DNA of 64,000 bases from Novakomyces olei (GCA_016906335.1 JADEYG010000002.1:1127001-1191000), one strand, 5' to 3'; numbered from the stretch's first letter, positions 20,706 to 34,500 are shown. Numbers and translations: made by a program. The notes: generated by a model from the sequence alone, not told the origin.

Positions 20706-23700
20706 ATGGCCGACAGCAGCGCGGGCAGTGATCTGCCCGTAAACGAGATAAAAGCTCAAGTCTGGCATCTCCTGTTTGACCTCTGTTACCAGTTTCGATA
20801 CAAGTTTACAGATTCGACGCTTGAGCAGGTAATACCGCAGCTGCTTGGGTTGATCCTGACAGAGGATCGTCGTGGCAGCTGGCTCGGCCCTGATATACAG
20901 AGCCAGTACCCTGTAGCGCACTATGGACTGGCCGACTCTTTAAGTGATCTGCTCTGTAAACGGAGTCAAACAGCCCCAGAGTATTTGCCGAGCGCACGTG
21001 GCCGTCCGTGTGGACACATTTTCCGGCCAGGAGAGCCAGTTTACCACTGCAAGTAAGAAAATACAAACTGTAAATTGACAGAGAAGCAGATTGCTCACTA
21101 TTTCTATAGGCAGTGCAGTAACGACGAAACTTGCGTTCTCTGTATGCAATGCTTTAGAGCAACGGACCACGAGGGGCACGAAACGACAATGAGTATCACG
21201 TCTGGTGATAGCAGCTGCTGTGACTGTGGTGATGAGGAGTACGAGACATATAATTATACCAAAATTTCTGACTAGTGTAGGGCGTGGAAAGTACCTCTTA
21301 AATGCCGTATCCATTCTTCAGAATGGCAAGGGGCAGAGACTGCTGAGGAACAGTCTAACACTACCGCTCTGCCAGGCGGTGCACTGACTGAGGCAGAACG
21401 AACACGGGCCAGGGCAGCTATTGAAGCGATGCTCGAGTTTGTGTCTGTTACATTAGAAAACACGCCAGACAACAAAGAGTTTGTGACGGTTGGACACTGC
21501 CTTGATGACGAGGCAAAGTCACGGTTGACGTCTCCCTACAGTATTGACGGCGAACCACCACTTAAAGATGCGATATGCCAGCATTGGTGTGTCGTTCTTT
21601 GGAACGACGAAAAGCATACTTTTGCAGAAGTGATAGAGCGAGTGCGCCGGGCGACTAATCGCACACACGATTTTGGGAAAATGATTGCCATGAACGTGGA
21701 CAAACGGGGACGTGAAACTGTGCTCATGTCCACTTCATTAATGCCCCTCATCCAAGCCGCTGAGCTGATCGGAAGTTCAGGTCTTAGTGTAAATGTGAGG
21801 AGCGCGCGTGACTGTTTTCGCGAAGAGCTTAGCTCGGCTATTCTGCTCCTTTTGAATGACCTCTCGCAATGCCCATTCCCAGCGGATCCGACATTTTTCA
21901 AAGATGTGTTGTGCGATTTGCTCATGATGGCTATCCAGGGCGATACAGACCGGAAATTTAAGATACCTATATACGTGGAACAGGAGTCCGATAGCGAGGA
22001 TGATAACTCTGATGCTTATGATCTAATTACAGAGGCGATGAACGCTGCTGTCGATGTCGATTTTAATGGAGATGGCGACATTGAATTAGCGATGGAGGAT
22101 ATACAAGATGAAGTACAGAACCAAGAGCCAGTTCTACTAAATCATGCTAGGAGGCAAAGCGTATCAACAACGCGCCCAAATCATGTCCCACCAGTCAATA
22201 CTCCGCAGAGCATGACAGATATTTCTGCCACTGTGCTTCGGCGAATGAGTTTTCAAGACGGCTTTGATACGAGCCCCGATCCTTGGTTCGTCAAGCCTTG
22301 GCTTGCCAAGACGGGCGGTGAACCGGTTGTTTACAGTGAAACACTGAAAGCGTTGGAGCGTGGCAATTCGAATAACGTAGATTTTCGGTTCCCTGATAAT
22401 CAGTTGGGTACGTGGAAGCTACGTGTAGATCAAAACCCTCTCAAAGTTGGACCATGTGACAATGTACAGTCTCTTCGGCCTTTGCTTTTAATCGACTATT
22501 TAATTGTTAGTGAACTGAAGCTGCCAAAGTCTGTACGCATTGGTCTGCGAAACCTGTATACCCGGTTAATTGTTCAGAATTTTGATTTTCGACGGACTCT
22601 TGCCTTTAGATTTGCGCTTTTATACACGCATCTTGCAAAAATGTATTTCTACCATGACCGTGAGCCAGATCATTCTATTATGAACCTCTCTGTTCAGCTA
22701 TTCACCGTGCCTTCGATTTCTGCAGATTTGATAGGCCGGCTGGATATCCTGACAACTTTAAACAGGATACTGTTCAGTTTTTATACACAACGGCACGAGC
22801 TGGGCCAGGTACCAGAGGACCCACTCGATAGTCCTGTCGAATTTGAATCGCCTAGGATAAAGCTGAAAAGGCTCTTTGTTGTACTGCAAGATATACAGCA
22901 TATTGTTCAGTTTCCAACCGCATGTAAATTAGTGACGGAAGACAATAGATACATTGTGCAGTTCCTTGAACTTCTTACCCTTTTTCAAGGAATGCACCCC
23001 GTTGAAAGAGAGAGGCATGATCATGTTGAGTACGAATCGGATTCGTGGGTGACTGCTTTCGGGATCAGCCTTCCCACAGCACGCATGATCGATCAAGCTG
23101 GACGCAATTACGAAGAGGCCTCTTTATCATCACGAATTACTGCCGCAAAAAGCTGCGTACGAGCACTTTTGGTGTGGCTGAGTGGGCAATTGAAGTGGAA
23201 TCAGCCGGAGAATGGATTCGCTTTGGTTCTCGAGCGCGATTACTTGAATGATTTCAGAATGGTTCCTTTTCATGCTGTATTTGAGCCCATAAGCTTTCAT
23301 CATCCTCTGCATTGGATGCTGGGCGGTGTTCTTGCTCATTTTGACTTTACTGATAGGTCGTTGGCGGAATCGCTGTTTAGATGCGAACCCACTGAGACCT
23401 ACAATAAATATGGGCTTCCCTCTGTCCTATTGGCTATCGTCGATCATCCATTGAGAGTAGCTGCCTGGATAGCTCAAATTGAGGCCAAGCTTTGGGTTCG
23501 TAATGGTGCAGTTCTCTTGCTTCAAGTACATTATTACAAAGAAGAAAAGCATCGAGAATTTTTCCATCTAAAAGACCTCCATTTGATCTCCAAGATGGCG
23601 ACTATAATTTCTCCTGATGATTTTGTGTATGCGCTCATAAGCCGATTCGATCTGATGAATATTGTTTTGGGTAGGTACGATGTGCCCTGTGAAGATTACA

Positions 23701-26700
23701 CAATCAAACACCAGACGATTATTTTGGAATCAATGCTGCGGCTCTTGCTTTATATCTTAACCGAAAGGAGTGCGTTCAAAGAAACTATGAATTTTGATCA
23801 AGTAATGAATGAGCTTGCTCATGTTCTTTGTTTAGGTCCATTGGCGCATTCTGAAGTCGTCCAGCATTGCACGAACAATATTGTTTCTTCAAAGTATTTC
23901 GATCAAGCACTCATGGAAATTTCTAATTTCCGTGAGCCTGTAGGGCTCTATGAAAGTGGCACATACGAACTGAAACCCAATGCATTAGAAAGGGTGAATA
24001 TCTATTCTCTTCGGTTTAACCGCAATGGTCGAGACGATGTGGAGTCGGTTTTACGGAGAAGGGTTTCGCAGGACAAAGGTATTGAAGAGGAAAAGGTAGT
24101 CTTGATGCCTCCTGCAAAGTTTCTACCGGAAAAGACTTCTCAAAAGGACATATTTCATCCTTTATATACATCACTTGGATTTATTCGTCTTGTTTATCAC
24201 GCGGTTGATTACTGCATTTTGCACATACAAACCAGCGGAAAGTTTGGCACGACCGATATTGACGATAGCCCACGACCTGACACAGTATTGGATTTATCCT
24301 TAACTTTGATACTGCTGGCTTTGAGGCTGGATAGAGAAAGTGGAAAGCAATCATCCCAAGGCCCAGATTTTGGAATAAAAGTCAAACTTGATTCAAATCT
24401 GAAAATACTTTTCGAATGCCTTGAATTAGTGGAGTTTCGATCCGCTTGGCCAAAAGTTACTGCCATACTTGAAGAGTATGCCGCCATTTCAAATCGTAGC
24501 GTTACAGAGCTAGCAGGCTCGCTTGGCATCAAAGCAGAAGACGGCGATTTAAAGGGACACTTGGCCGAATCATCTGCCAATTCTTCGCAACAGGTTCAGG
24601 AGCAAAAAAGAAAGCAAGCTAGTGATCGCCAAAAGCGCATACTAGAAGAATTTAAGCGGCAGCAAAGTACATTTATAAATAACTTTGATGTGGAGTTTTC
24701 TGATAGCGAAGGCGAGGAAAACGAAGATAGCCAATCTCGAAATGATCAGGCTACCTCTGACGATTCAGATGACGAGCAGCTAAACAGTGTGGATTTTCCA
24801 GCGGGGAATTGTATAATATGTCAAGAGCAATGTGACGATCGCCGCATTTATGGTGCTCTAGCACACATTCAACTTTCAAATTTCCTTCAGGGTCCACCAG
24901 ACAGCGATTGTTTCGATGCTGTTTTGAAGGACGTAATTTCGTTTGACCAAAACCTCAATCAAGACGAGAAAGAGTTGGAAGATCTTTGCAGCACAGCACA
25001 GATGATAGAGCCACCCCCAATCAAAAGGATGAAACGCGATGTTCGTCCTTCCCTAAGAGGCTGTGGGCATATTATGCATCTCGCATGTTATGAGCAACTT
25101 AAAACTAGCACTTTTGACAGGGTCAGACTTCAGCCTTACAGAAACAATCCAGAAAACCGAGAGCTGCAAGAGCTTCTATGTCCTCTCTGTAAAGGTCTTT
25201 GCAACTGTTTGCTGCCAATCATGTGGCGACCTTTGCGGAGAAGAAAAGTGTACGACGCGCGGGATTATGCGGCGATAATTCACAGACTTTTGTTTGAAGC
25301 CTACCGACAGGATGCAAACTCCAGCTTCATAAAACCGCTAAACACAACAGATTCTATCTTTAGTGGTGCTTTTACCGAGAGCTTTCATTCTTCTGGAGCC
25401 CGAAAAGACAGGAATGGGAAAGCCAAGTCATTTGCCGGCTCACTTCTTGAAAGGGCTGCAAGTATTGCGCGTTTTGGCGAATCTTCCAATACTAATGTCG
25501 CAAACCAGGCCTTTAAGCGACTCGAACAGGCCGCTGAAGTCCACATAAAACGTCTCAAGCCTCGATCAGGCAGTATTAGCCCTATAATGTCTGAATCATC
25601 CATGCCTGAAAAACTCATTCTTATAACGACAATGCTTGAATCCTTTGCAAACTCGATCAAAACAATCGAGTCATCAAGTCGTAAGCGATTTTCAAGCGAC
25701 ATTTGGTGCAATAGCATTCCAACACACCAGCTAACAGTGCTGAGAATTGCCATGAATTCGATTATTGGGCTGGTCGTGAATGAATGCTTGCACGATTTGT
25801 CCAAAGTGCGAAGTCTGGAGACTCTGTACCGGGATTGTTATTGGAAAATGCATCCATACAGCTCACATTATTCCTCTTTCCAAGGTGGTGAGCTAAGGCC
25901 CGGTCCGCCTTTTACCCTAGTGGACTGCGATCGATTCACCGTGTTTCTAGTGATGACCATTTTTGGTCCGGACATTCAGGGGTCGGAAAAGCATTATGCT
26001 GAATACACGTATTGTGCAGAGCTAGTTGCGGCAGTCATTCATTTTTTCATCAGCTGCTCACACTTGGATACGCTTGTTGAAGACAAGGAAATTAATACCA
26101 CCGTGATTAATCGACTCGGGGACCAAGCTGGACACGCAAATATCCATAAATTTAAGCAGTTTGCCTATAAGGTCTTGACGGCTTTCCTGTCCAGTGGGCT
26201 CAATGGTGACGAGCAGAGTTTGCGGGTCTTGGACAACGACAACTATTTGATGCTTATGCTGTACTGGGTGCAACTATGTGGGGATTGCTATTTAAGAAAG
26301 TTGGCCCTCTTCTTTACCATCACAAACACCGACCTTGTGCATGATTCCAAATACACGTTTGAGGGCGATATTCTTGCTTCTGCTCTAAAACTGCCCATCT
26401 TGTCACAAATTTTGATGACAGACTACGTCTTCGAATACCCCAGTCTTTCCGAGGCCATTGTCGTTTGGTCTAAATCGTTTAATCCTTCAGCGACATCGAG
26501 CGCGTTTGGCAGTGGCAACTCTGTGGCTGGAATAAGCATGGATTACCCCGGCTTGTATAAGCTTTGCCGTCTGCCAAAGCAAATGGACTCACTTTTGAGC
26601 TCAGTGTTGGATATGGTCTGTCCAAAGTGCAATACAGCACCAGAGCAACCGGCAATATGCCTTATTTGCGGGAGACTGGTCTGCTTTCAAGTCTATTGCT

Positions 26701-27011
26701 GCCTGTCAAATGGTGTGGGCGAATGCTCTTCTCACGCAGCCGAATGTTCTAATGGCGAGGGCATTTTCTTGATTGTACGGAAATCTGCTATACTATTGCT
26801 GAATGGCGGTAAAGGCCATTTCCTGCCAACACCATACCTGGACGTTCATGGCGAAACGGACATGGAAATGAGACGGTTTCGGCCTCAATTCCTGAACGCC
26901 CGGCGGTACAATGTGTTTATCCAGCAGTTATGGCAAGACAGAACGATTGGCGATTTTATTGCTCGCAAGCTTGATGGGCGAATAGACCGTGGTGGATGGC
27001 TTGCAATGTAA
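20706..27011 (+). CDS. UBR1: E3 ubiquitin ligase Ubr1 (N-recognin)
   Basis: Recognises destabilising N-terminal residues and internal degrons and, with Rad6-type E2, directs proteasomal degradation; cytosol and nucleus. Proposed exons: 20706-21052, 21110-21238 and 21281-27011 (2068 aa). The UBR-box zinc domain spans both introns (about residues 97-173): CGHIFRPGEPVYHC, CVLCMQCFRATDHEGHE, CCDCGDEEAW, CRIH. The ClpS-like type-2 pocket is at about 255-310 (CVVLWNDEKHTFAEVIE). A charged linker precedes a RING-H2 at about 1335-1465 (CIICQEQC ... GCGHIMHLACYEQ ... LCPLCKGLCN). The C-terminal UAIN domain has CPKCNTAPEQPAICLICGRLVC and ends RIDRGGWLAM. Length fits Ubr1 orthologues (about 1950-2100 aa). 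Confidence 0.96.
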
Positions 27012-27091
27012 ATATTAAATATACATTCATACTAATATAGTATCTTGGTCGCATGCAACGACAATATACCCTTATCCTTTCTATTCTTCAG

Positions 27092-27772
27092 TTATATCGT
27101 AGCGACAGGACTCTTCCAAGTGATGCCAGATGCCTCGGAGACCATGATTGCCAGTTTCCGGGCGCATCGCACTTCTGTACGTGTCACACCAAAATTCAAA
27201 GCCGCGTGTAAATGACCCTTGAGTTGAGGGTTAACGTCCTGCGGGACTAGAGCGGCAATAATAACAAGGCTCGACTCCTTGCTATCGAGCACCTTGTCAA
27301 ACGCCAGCACGGCTCCGTAAATGTGCTGAATAATTATATGCTCCAAGTCCGGGTAAGAGTGGCGTAACGACGACCGTACTTTGCCAGTGACTTTGCCATA
27401 AGTTTCGGCAAATTGTGCCTCTCCTCGTGCTTGTAAGGCAGCCAAACTCACATCGCGTTCATTTGCCCTGGAAAACTCGAGTGATCGTGCCTCAGAGGGC
27501 AAAGATTCCTTGAGCCGCTTTAAAGAATTGATTGCTTTGGGGGCACCAGTGAGAGGCAATGACTTTAAAAGCGCCTCGCGTGCTTTTAGAATGTGGTTAT
27601 CCCGCTGAGCCGCAGTTTGGCAGCAATGGTCCAACGAGTAATTGATGACTGCTGTGCTCAACTCTGGCTGATTACAAGCCGAAGCGGCCACTGCGCTAAT
27701 GAGGTACCACGGATCCGAGGCAAACGACGGGAAATGGCTCGCTGCCCGTAAACGCTCCAATAGACCATTCAT
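27092..27772 (-). CDS. Carboxymuconolactone decarboxylase (CMD)-domain protein
   Basis: Single-exon gene, 226 aa. The CMD/AhpD-like fold is recognised from HIYGAVLAFDKVLDSKESSLVIIAALVPQDVNPQLKGHLHAALNFGVTRTEV (quoted here in parts: SSLVIIAALVPQDVNPQLKG and HLHAALNFGVTRTEV), the pattern of fungal YurZ/Pxp2-like proteins. The CxxC pair used by AhpD peroxidases is absent, so a peroxidase role is unlikely; biochemical activity is unknown. The N-terminal 100 residues are helical. No PTS1: it ends PVATI. Three CCCTAA-type motifs lie 60-85 bp upstream. Divergent from CYR1. Confidence 0.78.
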   Translation of the reverse strand: MNGLLERLRAASHFPSFASDPWYLISAVAASACNQPELSTAVINYSLDHCCQTAAQRDNHILKAREALLKSLPLTGAPKAINSLKRLKESLPSEARSLEFSRANERDVSLAALQARGEAQFAETYGKVTGKVRSSLRHSYPDLEHIIIQHIYGAVLAFDKVLDSKESSLVIIAALVPQDVNPQLKGHLHAALNFGVTRTEVRCARKLAIMVSEASGITWKSPVATI

Positions 27773-27832
27773 TTAAACATTTTGCAGTGGACCACGGCAG
27801 TGGCTCTGTTCATATTATATGAGCATCTGTAC

Positions 27833-27855
27833 ATAACCCTAAATAACCCTAACCC
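27833..27855. promoter_or_regulatory. Telobox group upstream of the CMD gene
   Basis: Three AACCCT units (ATAACCCTAAATAACCCTAA, then CCCTT) sit 60-85 bp before the CMD-gene ATG. Confidence 0.5.
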
Positions 27856-28138
27856 TTCTCCCAAAAATACTGTTAATGATAATAATATATATACATAATT
27901 TATTTACTTTATATTTATATATATTACGTGTGTAATGGATTGGCACTTGTGGATCCAGCCTCTTTAAATAGTTAAAACAAATCGCAGTCGTCCATTGTGG
28001 CATCGGGGAGTATACATGTTCTCTTTTGCGAGTCGTGTTGCATTCACTCTGCTGCAGAGACGATTTGAAAGAGACGGCAAGACTCGTATATACGCAATCC
28101 CGTACAGCAGTTGAAGGCATTATTTACCAGCTGTTGTA

Positions 28139-28312
28139 TATTCATCGCTATATTCCCCATATTATTTACCATTCACTAAATTATTCACTATAATATTCAA
28201 TATATTCGCTATATTCACTATATTCACTATTCACCATATTCACTATATTATTCACTTTAATATTCACCAAATTCACCATATTCACTATACTCACTATAAT
28301 ATTCACCACTTG
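28139..28312 (+). repeat. ATTCACTAT/ATTCACCAT degenerate satellite
   Basis: Roughly 15 irregular copies of an 8-11 nt unit built from ATTCACTAT, ATTCACCAT and TATT, some 220 bp upstream of the CYR1 start. Confidence 0.75.
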
Positions 28313-28532
28313 TTATCATGGCAAGTAAGCCAAATCACCGTACGAGACCTGTGCGTTCGAAACCACATGAATTCATGGACGGCAAAAGGCGGCGAATTGT
28401 ACATATAGTGCGGCACAACAAATGTAGTATCTGTATCATTGGGCATGTGGCTATCTTTACAAACGCGTAAACCTGTCTTTTGCGGCACTGCCTGCTTTAA
28501 TTGCGAACTGCAGTGAGTAGTCGCTGGCAAAA

Positions 28533-31500
28533 ATGTCGAAATCGTCGAGCGGCAGTGCGAGCAGCGGTGACGGGGACAAGCTTCAATGGAAGGCTCGCGC
28601 TAATAAGCGGCTGCAGGCAATAGCGTCTATTACGGGAGAACTTACTCGCACTAAAAGTCAGCCTCAATTCGAGGACGGGTCGGGTGCAGAGCCCGACCAG
28701 CAGAATTTCAATAATTGGGCTTTCCCCAAAGACGACTTGGCCGTCCCCGCCGAGGCAAGTCGGACCGTTTTGCCACACGTGCCCCTGAGCAGTGCAAGGG
28801 CACCCGCAAAGACTAATAGAGGCACAGCAAAGACCCCAGAAAATTCAAGAGCAAACCACAATCGCAACTCCTCCAGCCAACCTGCCTCGGCCTCGCCGAC
28901 CAGCAGTGCCAAGCCGAAATCGGCCAAAGGCGATTTCGGTGACGTCTATGACAGAAGCGGGTCGTCGTCTCCGGCAGCTGGTCTGTCGGCCTCGTTGCAT
29001 TCTCCCAGCGCAAGCAATGTGCCGTCAACGGCAGGGTCGGATACACTGCCGTCACAGCGGAAGCCTAGATCTTCACAGCTCTTTAAAAAGTTTAGACGGA
29101 CGTATGGCAAGCTGCGGGAGGAATCAAAGCATTACAATGGCGGTAGTCATAACAGCAACAACAATAATAATAATAATAACAACAATAACAATAACAATAA
29201 TAACAATATTAGCACTTCGTCATCGGGAGGATTCTTTCACGATTATTCGTTTTATCCCAACCGGGTTTTCAGTGCTGGCTCAAAGTTTGAAACGTTGTCG
29301 CCGCTCGCCAGTTCGGCGTCTAATGACCAGCGCTATATGCTCGGCTACGGGTGGGATGGAGCAACTGCTTCTTCAGAAGATGCGTCTGATATGGGCGCGG
29401 GCGTACCCTGGGCCGACACTTCACAGAGCACTCCAAGGCCGCCCGCTGAGGCAGAGCACGAGCCGGCCGATTGGTACCAGCTGCCTGCTCCATCTAATGC
29501 ACACGATCGTGATTCTGCCAGTGTACAGCTCCCAGAATCAGCAAACTCATCCATAAGTCACATGAAGATTACGGCTTTTGCTAAAAGTTCAGACAAAGCA
29601 TCAGAAAAGGCAGAGAGTGCACCGGATCAGCGTCGGCCATCCGCAGTGAACCATTGTATCCGCATACTACGCCAAGACGGAACGTTTGCTACTGTGCTGG
29701 CCCGGCTGGATATAACTACGGACGGCCTTATCCAGATTCTTTGCCGAAAATTCTTCATTTCCAATCATACAGATCAGACAATTGTGCTATTTAAAAACGG
29801 GTTATCTAGAGAACTGGCGCCTCATGAAAGGCCGCTCGTAATACAAAACGATCTATTAAAGCAGGCTGGCCACACTGAAGACGACAGGCTTGAAGTATTG
29901 GGACGGGAAGATAATTCGATCCTGTGCAGGTTTGTCCTCGTTTCAAAGGCGTTTTACGAGTCGTCGATGGAAAACATATCTGTGCCGGAGGATACAGATT
30001 GCGTAGACTTGCTGGGCCGCAATTTAAAGCATATACCTATTGCAGTGTTGAAGCAAGCGGGCACGCTCAAGGCACTGGATGTCTCGCGCAACCTTTCCAT
30101 TGATATACCCGTGGATTTCCTGCAATCGTGTTCCCAGTTGGAGGTGATTAAGCTCCAAGCGTGCGAGATTAACGGAATCAACTCAAATTTTAACGAGGTC
30201 GTCAGCCTTAAATGCTTTGATTTGTCTGAAAACTTCATTGCCGACCTGCAAGGGTCACATTTGGACCGAAACCTAAGGCTGCGTGATCTCGAGTTGAGGG
30301 GCAATCTGTTAACGACAGTGCCCTCGTGGTTTGAGCATTTCGCGAGTTTGCAGACACTTAATCTCTCCTTCAACAGCCTGCAAGAGATCCCAGAGGCTAT
30401 CGCGTCTATAGGCACACTGACGCACCTGAACGTGTCCTTCAACATGCTATCGCGGGTGCCTGCGTCGATTGTAACAATGCCGAATTTGCAAGAGCTTTTG
30501 TGTAACAATAACAAACTCGATGAGCTTCATTGCTCCTTTAGCGAATCGCGTATAACCGAGCTGAACCTGCAGCACAACCGGCTAACAGATATCGACACGC
30601 TGATGGAGATGGTGTATTTGAAGAAAGCCGAGTGCGATTATAATGCTATTTCAAACGTACGGTTCAGTGGTCCCCGGCTGCAGCATCTATCACTGGCTCA
30701 CAATCCCCTGACCTCCTTTGAGGTCGTAGCGGCTGCCGAGTACAGTACAACGCTGCTCGACCTGAGCTTTGGTAAGCTCAGCAGCCTCGATCCCAATGTG
30801 TTTACGTACTTGAGCAACCTGAGGTCGCTGCGACTGGACCACAATCAGCTAACCTCCCTGCCCGCTGAAATTGGTGCTCTAACAAGCCTTAAAGACTTGA
30901 GCGCTTCGCAAAACAATCTGGCCAGTATTCCAGCAGAGATTGGAAACTGCTCGCAGCTGTCAAAAATCAATCTGTACTCGAACAATCTCAAGAGCATCCC
31001 TCCGCAGATATGGGACCTGGCAGAGCTGAGTTTTTTGAATGTTAGCTCAAACCTGTTGACCGCGTTTCCCGTCCCGGCTCCAAGCGCAGACGCAAGAGAT
31101 GGAAAAGGAAGAGATGGAAGAGGAAGAGATGGAAAAGGAAGAGATGGAAGAGAAGGAGAAGGAAATGAAAATGACGGAAAAGAAAATGACGGAAAAGAAA
31201 ATGACGAAAATAACGAAAAAGAAGAAAACCAGCCAGTGGGTGAGCCAGTGGGTGAGCCAGCAGACCGTGAGCGGCAGTCGTCTGCTACGTCATTGTCGCG
31301 AGCAGACCGGGCGGCGGTACGGAGTCTGATGTTTCTGAACCTTGGAGACAACCAGTTGACGGACGACTGCTTTGAGTCTATCTGTCTGTTTGACAATCTG
31401 TGTGTACTGAACCTGTCGTACAACGAGATATTCGAGATCCCCCAAGGAGCCTTTGCACGTATGGGCAAGTTGCGAGAGCTGTACATCTCTGGCAACGAGC

Positions 31501-34500
31501 TGACAGCTCTGCCGGCGGACGAGTTTGACCATCTGCGGCTGCTAAACGTCCTCTTTGTCAACGGCAACAAGCTGCAAACCATCCCGGCAGAGCTGGCGAG
31601 GGTGCGTCATTTAGGAGCGCTTGATGTGAGTGGCAATGCGCTCAAGTACAATGTAACAAACTGGCCGTACGACTGGAACTGGAACTACAACCCAGAGCTG
31701 TTTTACCTCAACCTGTCTGGCAATAGGCGGCTGGAAATAAACCATGGGACAACGAATAGGGAGCGGTCACTCACCGCCTTTGAGCGGCTGACAAAGCTGC
31801 GGATGCTGGGGCTAATGGACGTGACGCTCACGATCCCGACTGTCCCCGAGGAGTACGAGGACAGACGGGTGCGGACAATCGGCACTGACCTGAACAACGT
31901 AAGGTGGGGGGTCGCTGATTTTACGGGTCCACAGCACCATATCCGGGCCACTGATCTGGCCATTTCACAGTTCCGGGGCAACGACAAGGAGTGGGTCTTT
32001 GCCGTCTTTGACGGGATTGGAGTGGCAGACGGGCCCAACAAGGTGGCCATGTACCTGCGCCATACGTTTGCCAGCAAATTTGCCCACGAGCTGGCCAAAT
32101 TAGCGAGTGGAGAGGCTGCCGGAAATGCCTTGCGCCGCTCCTTTTTAGCGCTCAGTAAAGACTTGGGTCTCGTAATGCCTCCAGCTGGACGTGACGAGAA
32201 GCTGTACAGTCTGCTCAATGTACCACTCAGTTCGAGCCGTGACACTCGGCCAGAATTTGCCTCTAATTTCAGTGTGGCAGACAGAAGCACTGGAGCTTGT
32301 AGTATCGTGGCCCACGTCTGTGGCCGGCGAATCCACCTCGCCGGCCTCGGCACTTGCCTTGCCGTAATGGCCAAGACGGACGGCGATGCCGTTTGCCTTA
32401 CACAACAACATTCTGTCCGGAACGAGGCGGAAGTGAGACGTGTAAAGGCAGCGGGCGGCTTTATAGACAGCAAAGGCCGTCTGAACCGTCGGTTCAGAGC
32501 CTTTAGGGCTATCGGCTGTGCCAGCGATGCGCCTATAGTCCAACCAGCGCCCTCTCTCACGACCATTGACGTCACCGAGTCTGACGATCTTTTAATATTG
32601 GCCAATGACGGACTGTGGGACTATATAACGTTTCAGACAGCGGCCGATGTAGCCCGAACCCACCGTACTGACCCGCTGGCGGCCAGTTTAAAGCTGCGAG
32701 ATTTCGCTCTTGCCTATGGCGCCAGCAAGACGGTTATCGTAATGGTCATTGCCGTCCACGATATATTTGCTGGACGGCTAACAAGGCCGCCTCATGTGGC
32801 AGTCGGCAGCAGCCTGCATAGGCCCAATATGGGCCTTTTGCTGGCAGAGGAGGACTACCTCCTCAACTACCGCTCTAAACTGCGCCGCAGCGGCCGCTCA
32901 AGTGGACCAGAGGACTCTACACTGGCCAGACTGAGCCGGGAAGTGGCCCCTCCAACTGGGATGGTAGCGCTCGTGTTTACAGACATCAAAAACTCGACAC
33001 TCCTGTGGGAGACAGAGCCGGAGGCTATGCGCTCTGCTATGCGGCTGCACAACTCTATCATCCGCCGTCAGCTGCGTACGATTGGCGGGTACGAAGTGAA
33101 GAACGAGGGCGATGCCTTTATGGTCTGCTTTCCCACTGTCACGTCTGCCCTGCTGTGGTGCTTCACCGTCCAGACTCAGCTGCTTAACGCCGACTGGCCC
33201 GCCGGCGTTAAGCACGGAGGTAACGTTAGAGTGCCGGGGGGGGAGTATACGCAGCTGTACAACGGCCTCTCTGTCCGTATGGGGATCAACTGGGGGGCTC
33301 CGGTTTGTGAAGTTGATCCTATCACGAAGCGCATGGATTACTTTGGGACTGTTGTCAATCGAGCTGCTCGGATAAGCGCCGAGGCTGACGGTGGAGAGAT
33401 TACCGTCAGCTCTGATTTTTGCAAGATGCTGAACCGGTTGCAATCTTTGTCGGCTCTATCGGCTCTGTCGAAGACAGAGAAGGCAGAGTCGACTCTGTCA
33501 AAGACAGAGGAGACTCTGTCAGAGACAGACAGGACTCTGTCAAAGACAGAGACAGAGTCGACTCTGTCAAAGACAGAGACAGAGAGGGCTCTTTCAAATA
33601 CAGAGAAGACTCTTTCAAATACAGAGCTGTCAAATACAGATAAGGCTCTGACAAAGACAGAGAGGGCTCTTTCAAAGACAGAGAAGACTCTTTCAAATAC
33701 AGAGGAGACTCTTTCAAATACAGAGACAGATAAGGCTCTTTCAAAGACAGAGCTGTCAAAGGCACAGACAGATAAGATTCTGTCAAAGACAGATAAGACT
33801 CTGTCAAATACAGAGAAGGCTCTGTCAAATACAGAGAAGACTCTTTCAAATACAGAGCTGTCAAAGACAGATAAGGCTCTTTCAAAGACAGAGCTGTCAA
33901 ATACAGACGAGACTCTTTCAAAGACAGAGACAGATAAGGCTCTGTCAAAGACGGAAACAGATAAGGCTCTTTCAAAGACAGAGACGGCTCTGCCATCTCT
34001 GTCTCTGGCAGAGCCAACTGACCTGGAGCTGGCGGACCTCGGGATGGACAGTGTCACACTTCAAACAGTGACGCGCGACTTTGGCGCTCTGCACAGGATC
34101 GGGTACGAGATCCACGACCTCGGCGAGCGCAAGCTTAAAGGCCTCGAGTCGCTCGAGTGGATAGCGCTCGTGTTCCCTTCCAATCTTGCCGGACGGTACT
34201 ATTACACTCGGCACCGACTGGACTCTAACGCTGCCTCTCCTCGGACACAGAGTGCCGATGCTTCGGGTCTTTTACCCGCCGCTGCTGAAGCCGCTGCTGA
34301 AGAGCTGGCGGCTGCAGATGCTGCGGCAGAAGCGTCACGGATACTGAGGCCAGAGGCACTGGAAGTGCTGCCTCTGCTGCACCGCCTTGTCGCCCGATTC
34401 TGGAGGATTCTTGTACGGCTCGAGAGGTGCAACGACAGCACTTTTGGCAGCAATCTGCGCAGGCCGAGCGATCTGCTCATCAACTTTCAGGAAACTATTC

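Larger units (their letters stand above)
27773..28532. other. Divergent interval between the CMD gene and CYR1
   Basis: Holds a telobox group (27833-27855) close to the CMD gene and, at 28139-28312, an array of irregular ATTCACTAT/ATTCACCAT units. ORFs on the minus strand here look random. Confidence 0.5.

Noticed and set aside
33338-34057. 239-aa and 203-aa antisense ORFs across the CYR1 repeat array
   Set aside because: A 21-nt array lacking antisense stop codons gives open frames automatically; the sense frame carries the conserved cyclase.
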